From Saprospiraceae bacterium (GTDB lineage Bacteria > Bacteroidota > Bacteroidia > Chitinophagales > Saprospiraceae), in contig JAHDEL010000022.1 in NCBI GenBank assembly GCA_020628855.1, positions 1-50,332 on the forward strand: 50,332 bases of DNA, written 5' to 3'. Both the position numbers and the translations under genes were made by a program. The notes under the pieces were generated by a model. It ran no database searches and had not been told where the DNA came from. It worked only from the letters and a program-made list of their open reading frames with translations. Below, piece by piece: positions 43,422 to 50,332 of the stretch (position 1 is the stretch's first letter; each line of letters starts with the position of its first letter).

Positions 43422-44144
43422 ATGAAACCAAAGACTTACAAACTCAATAAATTTATTGCGCATAGTGGGCTCTGCTCAAGAAGAAAAGCAGCAGAGTATG
43501 TCAAAAATGGTGATATAACCGTCAATGGCCAAGTAGTCACCAACCCTGCAACAGAAGTTACAAAAGCAGATAAAGTAGCCTATAAAGGCAAAATACTCAA
43601 GGTAGTAGAGGAATATACTTACCTGCTCATGAACAAACCAAAGAACGTACTCACTACACTCCAAGATGACCGTGGGAGAAAAACTGTCTGGGATATGGTC
43701 AAAGACAAAGTGAATGATCGCATCTATCCTGTAGGGAGGCTCGATAGAATGACAACTGGACTCCTCTTGCTAACGAATGATGGCGACTTAGCGCGAAATT
43801 TATCACATCCTAGCTCAGAGGTCATCAAATCATACATCATCACACTTACCGACAAAGTCAAACCAGAACACCTCCATCAAATTACTGATGGTATTACACT
43901 TGAAGATGGGCCAGTTAGTGTGGATAGAGTTTCATTCATTCCAGATAGATCAAGAGATCAGGTGAGTATAGATATTCATATTGGCCGCAATCGCATAGTC
44001 AGACGAATCTTCGAACACTTTGGCTATACCGTAGCTCGACTAGATAGAATCTACTATGCTGGATTAACAAAGAAAGGATTACCAAGAGGACACTCAAGAT
44101 TCTTGACAAAGAAAGAAGTCCTCATGCTCAAACACTTCACATAG
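43422..44144 (+). CDS. RluB/RsuA-family rRNA pseudouridine synthase
   Basis: 240 residues. S4 RNA-binding domain (KLNKFIAHSGLCSRRKAAEYVKNGDITVNGQ, about 5-50), then the RsuA/RluB catalytic domain with YPVGRLDRMTTGLLLLTNDGDL (catalytic Asp in GRLD). It isomerises a uridine in rRNA, most likely position 2605 of 23S rRNA (RluB) from its length and S4 domain. ATG 43422 is preferred to TTG 43416, which overlaps the dnaB stop. It converges on the small membrane protein gene, overlapping by 8 bp. Confidence 0.9.
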   Translation: MKPKTYKLNKFIAHSGLCSRRKAAEYVKNGDITVNGQVVTNPATEVTKADKVAYKGKILKVVEEYTYLLMNKPKNVLTTLQDDRGRKTVWDMVKDKVNDRIYPVGRLDRMTTGLLLLTNDGDLARNLSHPSSEVIKSYIITLTDKVKPEHLHQITDGITLEDGPVSVDRVSFIPDRSRDQVSIDIHIGRNRIVRRIFEHFGYTVARLDRIYYAGLTKKGLPRGHSRFLTKKEVLMLKHFT

Positions 44145-44472
44145 GCCTACCCTTCCAAAGTAGGACCAATAAGATAAGACTCATCACAGACAAGATCACA
44201 AGCATAACCTTCCATTGCAAATCGCCTCCTTGTAAATGTGCATAACATCTGTAGAGTAAATAAGGGGTGATCAAGACATTGACACCAAAACAGAAGTAAT
44301 AGGGATTCTTATTCTGAAATTGAATGGCTGTGTTCAACACTAGAAAGAGCACTCCACAAAGTATATAAATGATAATCTCTACAGCAGGATCATTCAAATC
44401 ACTGAACATCCACATACCTGTACCAATCAGACTGAAGCCCAGAATCATAGCAAGAGTGTGCTTTTCTATCAT
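44137..44472 (-). CDS. Small membrane protein, unknown
   Basis: 111 residues from ATG 44472 (an upstream in-frame GTG at 44496 is possible). Four hydrophobic segments: LAMILGFSLIGTGMWMF, VEIIIYILCGVLFLVL, YYFCFGVNVLITPYLL and MLVILSVMSLILLVLLW. No conserved motif beyond this topology was recognised. It is a single minus-strand gene lying between two plus-strand transcription units. Confidence 0.62.
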   Translation of the reverse strand: MIEKHTLAMILGFSLIGTGMWMFSDLNDPAVEIIIYILCGVLFLVLNTAIQFQNKNPYYFCFGVNVLITPYLLYRCYAHLQGGDLQWKVMLVILSVMSLILLVLLWKGRPM

Positions 44473-44534
44473 GATCCAAAAGTAAGGCAAAATCACCTAT
44501 TCTAAAGATTTAACAAAAAATCATATTAAATATT

Positions 44535-44565
44535 TTTGTAATATATAAATACTTGTTTATCTTTG
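44535..44565 (+). promoter_or_regulatory. Strong Bacteroidota promoter of the HYR surface protein gene
   Basis: TTTG (44535-44538), exactly 19 nt, then TATCTTTG (44558-44565): the best consensus promoter in the window. The predicted leader is about 65 nt before the ATG at 44638. Confidence 0.8.
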
Positions 44566-44637
44566 TTCTTATTCTGCTTTTCAGCCAAGTCCCAAACTAG
44601 CTGGCAAAGCAATTGTACATTCTAAAACCGATTTACT

Positions 44638-47600
44638 ATGAAAAGTCTAATTCATGGCTTTCTAGTCCTGTCGCTGTGTGCGACACACTCATTACTCTTC
44701 GCAAATTCTGTCGATTGTGGGCCTGACATCGATGTGATGAATACTACAGGATCATGCGATGCTTTCGTGACTATTACTAATCCAGTTTCAACGGACGCCG
44801 CTTGTGTAATTACTAGTGTAGTCAATGATTATAATGGACTGAATAATGCTTCTGACACCTATCCAGTAGGTACTACAGAAGTCATTTTTACGATTAACTT
44901 CTCTAATGGTTCGACTGCACAATGCTCCATTGATGTTACTGTCCAGGATAATGAGTCTCCAAGCCTCAACTGTCCCGTAGTGAGTGATGTTTGTGACCTT
45001 TCTGCCAATCCTGTCTATGCTACCCTAGCTGAATATCTAGCTGCTGGTGGTGTAGCAACGGATAATTGTGGATTAGTCCCAGCTTCTTTTATGCTCGAAA
45101 GCGAAACGATCGACCCTCCTGGAACATGTGATAGGACAGTCACTAGAGTGTACTCTATACTAGATACAGATGGCAACCTTTCGACTTGTAATCAAGATTT
45201 TGTCTTCACGGATGATGCTACACCTCCTGTCGTAACTTGCCCGGCTAATTTGACTCTATCTGCTGATGACAATTGTCTTGCTACGGCAAGCATACCACCA
45301 GTAGTTGCTGATGATTGTGCAATAGATGATATCAATTACTCTATTACTGGTGTTTTCCTGAATTCTGGTATCAATGATGCGAGTTCCGTAGAGTTCGAAT
45401 TAGGATTATCGACGATAACATACACAGCCACAGATGATTGTGGTAATGTAGGAAGTTGCTCATTTACAATACTCGTAGAAGATAATACTGCACCAGTCTT
45501 CGATACTGATCCAATGGATATACCAGACATAGCATGTACTGACCCAATGCCTGCACAAGAGGCTTTAACGGCTACTGATAATTGCGAAGCTGCTCTCATA
45601 ATAACACAAGACCAACTCATGAGTGGTAACTCTTGTACTGGTCAGACGATTACCTATACTTGGTCTGTAAGTGATGGCTCAAATGTGAGTAACACTTCGA
45701 CTTCGTTTATGATCTTACCTGATATGGAAGCTCCTGTATTAGATGCTGCACCATCAACTCCTACAGATATTGCATGTGATGCTGATTTTCCAGCTCCTGA
45801 TGTGCTGACAGCAAGTGATGGCTGTAGTACTGCTACCGTACAGGTAGACACACTTCCTTTTGTAGAAGATTTCTGCGCTGGATTCGACGTAGTCTATAGA
45901 TATACACCGATTGACGCATGTGGTAACATGGGAGTACCTGCAGATGTGACTTTCTCAGTACTTCCCGATATGACACCACCTGTTGTAGATCCGCTCTTGG
46001 CCCTAGAATTTGATAATGATACCGGCGAATGCTTTGCTGAATTGAGTGGTGTCTTACCATTCCCTACTGCAACAGATGATTGCAGTGGTGTAGCTACTGC
46101 CACTTTCGTGAGAATGGATACAGGCGACGCAGATACAGAATTTCCAGTGGGTACTACTACTCTAACATGGACAGTGACAGATGCTTGTGGATTTTCAACT
46201 ATGGTCAATCAAGACATCACTGTAGTAGATGCCGAAGGACCAAGTCTGAGTTGTAATGGTGCACCACTCGTAGTGGCACTTGATGGAAATGGCGAAGGCA
46301 AAATCACCGAAGATCAAATCATTCTTTCTTCATCAGATAATTGTGGGATGATCGTAAGTGAGCAGATCCAAAGAATGGAAGATAATTGCGGTAATCCTGA
46401 CGACCTACTACTAGGAGATTGTGTCGCTGTCTGTTGTGATGACGTAGGAACCATTATGATCCAAGGTGTCGTTATGGATGATTCTGGAATGACCACTTCA
46501 TGCATGGTACCTGTAGTAATACAAGATAATCTAGGACCTGTAGTTACATGTCCATCAAATATTGCTATCTCGTGTAATTTTGACTTTTCTACTGATGACT
46601 TGACTGTGTTCGGAAGCATCGAGACCGATGGCTCTACTCCGGATGATATAGTTGTAATGGATGAGCTCTATGACCCTACATTCGTGGCAGGTACAAATGG
46701 TACTGCGACTGATAATTGTGGAGTAGCAACCATAACTGAAGCATTTGTAGACAATAGAGATAATTGTGGTGAAGGTAATATCCTGAGAACATTTACTGTG
46801 ACTGATGTCAATGGTAATACATCTCAGTGTACTCAGACAATTAATGTAACGAATACTGACCCATTTGACGGAAGTGAAATCACCTGGCCTGATCCTACTG
46901 TTGAGCTCAATGATTGTACAAATTTTGATCTTGACCCAAGTAATACAGGATCGCCTCAGGTAACACCTGTCAATTGTGTTAATCTCATGCAGACATATGA
47001 AGATACTGTCTATGATACACCAAATTCAGGATGTATTACTGTCGAAAGAGATTGGACAATTATAGATTGGTGTCAGTATGATCCGAATGATCCAATGTCA
47101 GGTGGAAGATATGAGTTCTCTCAAGTCATCCAAGTAATAGATGATGTTGACCCCGTTTTTGCAGACAGCCCTTCTGAGGTAGATGTTTGTTTCAACAATG
47201 GCTCATGTACAGAAGGCAATGCCAACCAGTCAGTGAGTGTGTCAGACAACTGTACTGCTCAAGATGATCTCCTTGTCACTTACAGTGTAGATTATAATGC
47301 AGATGGATCTATTGATGTGATTGGAGTAGGAACAACTTTCAATGACCCTATCCCTGCTGGAAGACACACAATTACTTGGATTGCTGATGACAGATGTGGT
47401 AATGAGGGGATGCTCACCTATGCTCTCAATGTCATAGACTGCAAACCGCCTACCCCAGTTTGTCTAAATGGACTCTCTATCAATATTAATCAAATGCCAG
47501 GCATGGAGCCAATGGTAACTATATGGGCATCTGACTTTGATGCGAGTTCGTATGATAATTGCACTCCTCAGTCTGAGTTAATCTATTCATTTTCGAGTGA

Positions 47601-48948
47601 TGTCACCGATACCAATATCACATTTATGTGTGATGATCTCGGTATCCAATCAATACAAATGTGGGTCACAGACGGATGGGGTAATCAGGCTTTCTGCGAG
47701 ACATTCATAGATGTACAAGACAACTTTGATGTATGCCCAGAGACTACTATGCTCAGATTAGGTGGAGAAATTACGAGAGAAGATGGCATCTCTCTGCAAG
47801 AAGCCGAAATAACATTGAGCTATGACTCAGCATCTCATACTTCGATGACTGATGAAGCAGGTCATTACCTCTTCGAATCCTTACCGATGTATGCTAATTA
47901 TGAAGTTATGCCTAAATATGAGAGTGATTACGGTCTTGGTGTTTCTACATTAGATATTATTTTGATTCAGCGACACCTCTTGACACTAGAGTCTCTGTCG
48001 ACTCCATATCAGTTAATAGCTGCCGATGTCAATAACTCTGAGAGTATTACTGCAGCTGACCTCGTCGATATTAGGAAGCTTATTCTAGAGATAACCGATA
48101 GCTTCGAACAGAGTGATTCTTGGAAATTCGTTGACAAGAAAACTGTATTCAGCGATGCTAATCACCCTTGGCCATATGCTGAAGGTATGTACATGTATGA
48201 CTTAGATCACAGTGTGATGAACTCTGATTTCATAGCAATGAAAAGTGGTGATGTCAATAATTCTGCAAGCTTAAATGCTACAACCGAAAATGTAGACTCA
48301 AGAACTAGCCCTTTACAATTGAGCAAACGACTATCTGCTAATAATCATTTAGAATTTGTACTAAATACTGATGTTGACTTACTTGGTTTCCAGATTCAAC
48401 TCAGAGCTATGGATGATGCAGCAACTTTACCAAGTCTATCTTCTGCATTATTGGGCATCATGCCAGAGCATTATCACCTTGATAAAGAGAATGCTACGGT
48501 CTCTATTAGCTGGAATACAGCACAAGCCTTGTCTTTAGAGAGTGGTGATGTATTGTTCAGCTTTGATAGTGACACAGATTGGGAATTGACGACAGAAGCA
48601 TTTGACCATGAGTCTTATGCTGATGACCTTACGGTAAATGCAATCACTCTTGATCAAATAACAACCATAGGTGAAGTGACAAGTGATGACCTTTTTGTAA
48701 AGTCAGTACCTAACCCATTCACTCATGAGACTCAACTTTACTTTGACCTGCAGTCAGCTGGTGAGGTAACAATACTAGTCCATAATGAAATTGGCGAACT
48801 TGTCTATGGTACGAGAGTTCTAATGGATAAGGGCTCACAGACATTTACCTTGAGTGCAGATGACCTCGAACACACGGATGGTCTCTATTTCTGTACTCTG
48901 ATTACTGAACATCAACGAACGACCGAGAAATTGTTCTTGGTCCGATAA
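44638..48948 (+). CDS. Large secreted HYR/Ig-repeat surface protein with dockerin-like and T9SS sorting domains
   Basis: 1436 residues: signal peptide (ATHSLLFANS) followed by many tandem beta-sandwich modules of HYR type, recognisable from repeated DNCG, D/N-x-x-PPxxxCP and DGSTxxC patterns (e.g. DATPPVVTCPANLTLSADDNC, NLGPVVTCPSNIAISC). From about 1041 there is a carboxypeptidase-regulatory-like module (RLGGEITREDGISLQEAEI), at about 1101-1155 a dockerin-like segment (ADVNNSESITAADLVDIRKLIL), and from about 1357 a C-terminal type IX sorting domain (SVPNPFTHETQLYFDLQSAG). Export through T9SS and attachment at the outer membrane are inferred. Such proteins are usually adhesins or surface scaffolds. 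Confidence 0.88.
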   Translation: MKSLIHGFLVLSLCATHSLLFANSVDCGPDIDVMNTTGSCDAFVTITNPVSTDAACVITSVVNDYNGLNNASDTYPVGTTEVIFTINFSNGSTAQCSIDVTVQDNESPSLNCPVVSDVCDLSANPVYATLAEYLAAGGVATDNCGLVPASFMLESETIDPPGTCDRTVTRVYSILDTDGNLSTCNQDFVFTDDATPPVVTCPANLTLSADDNCLATASIPPVVADDCAIDDINYSITGVFLNSGINDASSVEFELGLSTITYTATDDCGNVGSCSFTILVEDNTAPVFDTDPMDIPDIACTDPMPAQEALTATDNCEAALIITQDQLMSGNSCTGQTITYTWSVSDGSNVSNTSTSFMILPDMEAPVLDAAPSTPTDIACDADFPAPDVLTASDGCSTATVQVDTLPFVEDFCAGFDVVYRYTPIDACGNMGVPADVTFSVLPDMTPPVVDPLLALEFDNDTGECFAELSGVLPFPTATDDCSGVATATFVRMDTGDADTEFPVGTTTLTWTVTDACGFSTMVNQDITVVDAEGPSLSCNGAPLVVALDGNGEGKITEDQIILSSSDNCGMIVSEQIQRMEDNCGNPDDLLLGDCVAVCCDDVGTIMIQGVVMDDSGMTTSCMVPVVIQDNLGPVVTCPSNIAISCNFDFSTDDLTVFGSIETDGSTPDDIVVMDELYDPTFVAGTNGTATDNCGVATITEAFVDNRDNCGEGNILRTFTVTDVNGNTSQCTQTINVTNTDPFDGSEITWPDPTVELNDCTNFDLDPSNTGSPQVTPVNCVNLMQTYEDTVYDTPNSGCITVERDWTIIDWCQYDPNDPMSGGRYEFSQVIQVIDDVDPVFADSPSEVDVCFNNGSCTEGNANQSVSVSDNCTAQDDLLVTYSVDYNADGSIDVIGVGTTFNDPIPAGRHTITWIADDRCGNEGMLTYALNVIDCKPPTPVCLNGLSININQMPGMEPMVTIWASDFDASSYDNCTPQSELIYSFSSDVTDTNITFMCDDLGIQSIQMWVTDGWGNQAFCETFIDVQDNFDVCPETTMLRLGGEITREDGISLQEAEITLSYDSASHTSMTDEAGHYLFESLPMYANYEVMPKYESDYGLGVSTLDIILIQRHLLTLESLSTPYQLIAADVNNSESITAADLVDIRKLILEITDSFEQSDSWKFVDKKTVFSDANHPWPYAEGMYMYDLDHSVMNSDFIAMKSGDVNNSASLNATTENVDSRTSPLQLSKRLSANNHLEFVLNTDVDLLGFQIQLRAMDDAATLPSLSSALLGIMPEHYHLDKENATVSISWNTAQALSLESGDVLFSFDSDTDWELTTEAFDHESYADDLTVNAITLDQITTIGEVTSDDLFVKSVPNPFTHETQLYFDLQSAGEVTILVHNEIGELVYGTRVLMDKGSQTFTLSADDLEHTDGLYFCTLITEHQRTTEKLFLVR

Positions 48949-48983
48949 GAATACTTTTTTTAGTTTTCCACTTGTAGTAAATG

Positions 48984-49015
48984 CCGAGGTAGAGTAAATC
49001 TGCCTCGGTTTTTTT
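48984..49015 (+). terminator. Rho-independent terminator after the HYR gene
   Basis: CCGAGG-T-AGA and TCT-G-CCTCGG form a stem with a short loop, followed by seven T. Confidence 0.9.
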
Positions 49016-49028
49016 ATAATTAACTGCT

Positions 49029-50286
49029 GGCGTATACTCTAGAAGTCTTTTTATTCTTATTTTACAAAGATGATTACTCCTCAACCAACATTTACCGTCA
49101 AGGTAAGCATAGCTATCCATAGAGATGAAAAGCGGTACATTCTCGCCTATCCCAATAATTATGAAATTAATAAACGTGTTAGACGCGTTCCTGGCAGACG
49201 TTTTAGTGGTACGCGGAAGCAATGGCATCTCCCATATACCAAGGAAGCATTAGATGCACTCAGGTCGCAAGGCATTACGGTTATACCTGATAATAAGAAG
49301 CCAGTAAGCCCTCATCAATCTAATACCTCCCCTAGCACCAGAGCGAGTATTACTCAGATAGAAAATGATACTCCACCGAGAAAATATGAGGTAACTCTTT
49401 CTGAAACTGACATGGCTCACATCACGCACTTTCAAGAATATCTTAAGCGAAGACGCTATGCTGAGAGCACAATCGATGCTTACATCAAGGTTATCAAGTT
49501 ATTTTATGTGTGGAAGAAACGGCATGGAATCACAGCTATTGATAGATCCATTATTGAGCGCTTTAATACAGATTATTTCATTAGTGGCAAGTACAGCAGA
49601 AGCTATCAGAATATCTTCATTAATGCCATCAAGCTCATGCACGAAAAAGGCGATCTACCAAACGTCGATGTGTACGAAATCGAGAGGCCGAAGCGCACCT
49701 CCTATCTTCCTGACGTCTTGTCTGAAGAAGAAGCACGTCAACTTATTAGAAGCTATCGCAATCTCAAGCATCAGACTATCATCATGATGTATTATGCTTG
49801 TGGGATGCGAAAGTCAGAACTCATTAATCTAAAAATTACGGATATCGATAGTAAGCGCGGTGTCATCCATATTCGTCATTCTAAGGGGAGCAAGGATAGA
49901 AATGTACCTTTACCTGGTCCTTTGCTCCGCCAGCTTCGGATCTATTTCTATAAGTATCGACCTAAGATGTATCTCTTCAATAGTGCTTCAAGTCTAAGAT
50001 ACAGTCCAAGGAGTATTGATAAGATCTTACAAAAGGGACTAAAGCGATGTAATATCAAGAAGCGCATTACTATTCATAACTTAAGGCATAGCTATGCTAC
50101 CCACCTAGTGGAGCACAACATTAATTTGAGGTACATTCAAGATGCCTTAGGCCATAAATCCAGCAAAACAACCGAGATTTATACCAGATTAAGTAAGGAG
50201 AATATTGCGAAGATGGTCAGTCCATTAGATTTTTGGGAACTAGATAACCAGAACAAAAACACCTCAAAAGGTACCGATTATACGCC
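49029..50286. repeat. GGCGTATAnTC inverted repeat flanking the integrase
   Basis: GGCGTATACTC (49029-49039) before the integrase gene and its reverse complement with one mismatch, GATTATACGCC (50276-50286), at the 3' end of the reading frame are oriented inversely 1.26 kb apart. They may be recombinase-related sites or a chance similarity; 10 of 11 positions match. Confidence 0.3.
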
Positions 50287-50296
50287 AAAACACTAA
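49070..50296 (+). CDS. Tyrosine recombinase / integrase with a distinctive N-terminal module
   Basis: 408 residues. An N-terminal ~75-residue module (VSIAIHRDEKRYILAYPNNY ... VPGRRFSGTRKQWHLP) is an extra domain of a type seen on some Bacteroidota integrases and resembling the HARP-like element of certain helicases; this comparison is inference. A basic linker, a SAM-like core-binding domain (about 112-205) and the catalytic domain with Arg247, Lys272/275, His336, Arg339, His362 and Tyr371 follow. The C-terminal KMVSPLDFW matches the RSPLD ending of integron integrases, but the I2 insertion of IntI between the catalytic Lys and HxxR is absent. All catalytic residues are present, so it should be active. 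Confidence 0.85.
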   Translation: MITPQPTFTVKVSIAIHRDEKRYILAYPNNYEINKRVRRVPGRRFSGTRKQWHLPYTKEALDALRSQGITVIPDNKKPVSPHQSNTSPSTRASITQIENDTPPRKYEVTLSETDMAHITHFQEYLKRRRYAESTIDAYIKVIKLFYVWKKRHGITAIDRSIIERFNTDYFISGKYSRSYQNIFINAIKLMHEKGDLPNVDVYEIERPKRTSYLPDVLSEEEARQLIRSYRNLKHQTIIMMYYACGMRKSELINLKITDIDSKRGVIHIRHSKGSKDRNVPLPGPLLRQLRIYFYKYRPKMYLFNSASSLRYSPRSIDKILQKGLKRCNIKKRITIHNLRHSYATHLVEHNINLRYIQDALGHKSSKTTEIYTRLSKENIAKMVSPLDFWELDNQNKNTSKGTDYTPKH

Positions 50297-50301
50297 TTTA
50301 C

Positions 50302-50331
50302 AACCACCTTTACCACCGGTATAAAGGAGTT
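50302..50331 (+). other. Imperfect palindrome directly downstream of the integrase stop (attC-like topology)
   Basis: The elements are AAC (50302-50304), CCTTTA (50307-50312), the self-complementary ACCGGT (50315-50320), TAAAGG (50322-50327) and GTT (50329-50331). Left and right arms pair with 2-versus-1 nt bulges between the blocks, as in recombination sites with extrahelical bases. It begins 5 nt after the stop codon at 50294-50296. The window ends 1 nt after it, so whether it is repeated cannot be seen. Confidence 0.4.
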
Positions 50332-50332
50332 A

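Noticed and set aside
45336-46619. Several antisense frames across the HYR repeats
   Set aside because: They repeat with the module periodicity of the plus-strand protein and lack starts or motifs of their own.
49070-50296. Calling the terminal recombinase a bona fide integron integrase
   Set aside because: The catalytic core and SPLD end are similar, but the I2 insertion that defines IntI is absent and no attC array is visible; kept as integrase only.
1-50332. CRISPR array, insertion sequence, prophage or toxin-antitoxin module
   Set aside because: No regularly spaced direct repeats, no transposase or terminal inverted repeat pair with target duplication, no phage structural genes, and no small gene pair of known toxin-antitoxin type were seen.

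Overview
The window (about 50.3 kb, AT-rich) is a chromosomal segment of a Bacteroidota bacterium, most likely a member of the Saprospiria / Saprospiraceae. The evidence is the gene content: PorZ-like and type IX sorting-domain proteins, an RprX/RprY-like pair, DUF2851, Big_5 lipoproteins, a 1436-residue HYR-type surface protein, and an mreBCD-pbp2 cluster. Promoters match the Bacteroidota consensus TTTG-N19-TAnnTTTG, and Shine-Dalgarno sequences are largely absent. It is not a phage, plasmid or obvious genomic island. Only the last 1.3 kb looks like accessory DNA.

Layout. 1-43: 3' end of a CAT-anticodon tRNA, then a terminator. 176-2695: PAS histidine kinase and a convergent REC/HTH response regulator. 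3045-4183: two paralogous small exported proteins that share a promoter and upstream-site architecture. 4320-4979: YhhN-type membrane protein. 4957-9267 (minus): xerD, flavin reductase, Big_5 lipoprotein, lptB and two small lipoproteins in one tight operon. 9396-10022: peptide deformylase homologue with a lipoprotein signal. 10015-12884 (minus): QTMAN-like glycosyltransferase, GT4 glycosyltransferase, SMUG2-like glycosylase. 12997-16695: SH3 protein, BtuF-like receptor, a lipoprotein and NhaC. 16696-18092 (minus): crcB and a WecA/MraY-family transferase. 18238-21646: uppS and bamA. 21643-31512 (minus): mreB-mreC-mreD-mrdA-folA-DUF2851-lpxK-wzi-like-wzz-like, a nine-gene envelope cluster, preceded by an M16 homologue lacking the HxxEH motif. 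32955-37623: dnaN, nadD, porZ and an unknown membrane-anchored protein. 37620-38635 (minus): ruvC and methylmalonyl-CoA epimerase. 38770-40966: RprXY-like two-component pair. 41039-44472: coiled-coil secreted protein, dnaB, RluB-like pseudouridine synthase, small membrane protein. 44638-48948: HYR/T9SS surface protein. 49070-50296: tyrosine recombinase with an unusual N-terminal module, followed by a dyad element at the window edge.

Functionally the window is dominated by envelope biogenesis: undecaprenyl synthesis and use (UppS, WecA-like), outer-membrane assembly (BamA), LPS (LpxK, LptB), polysaccharide export (Wzz/Wzi-like), elongation (MreBCD, PBP2) and T9SS surface attachment (PorZ and its cargo). 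Replication and repair genes (dnaN, dnaB, xerD, ruvC) are interleaved.

Main points for follow-up: the phased GTAG sites in front of both small exported genes; a ruvC with no ATG/GTG/TTG upstream of its first catalytic Asp; the terminal integrase with an attC-like dyad just past its stop codon; the lipoprotein deformylase; and the near-universal stop-codon overlap of convergent genes. No CRISPR array, insertion sequence or complete rRNA/tRNA gene was seen.
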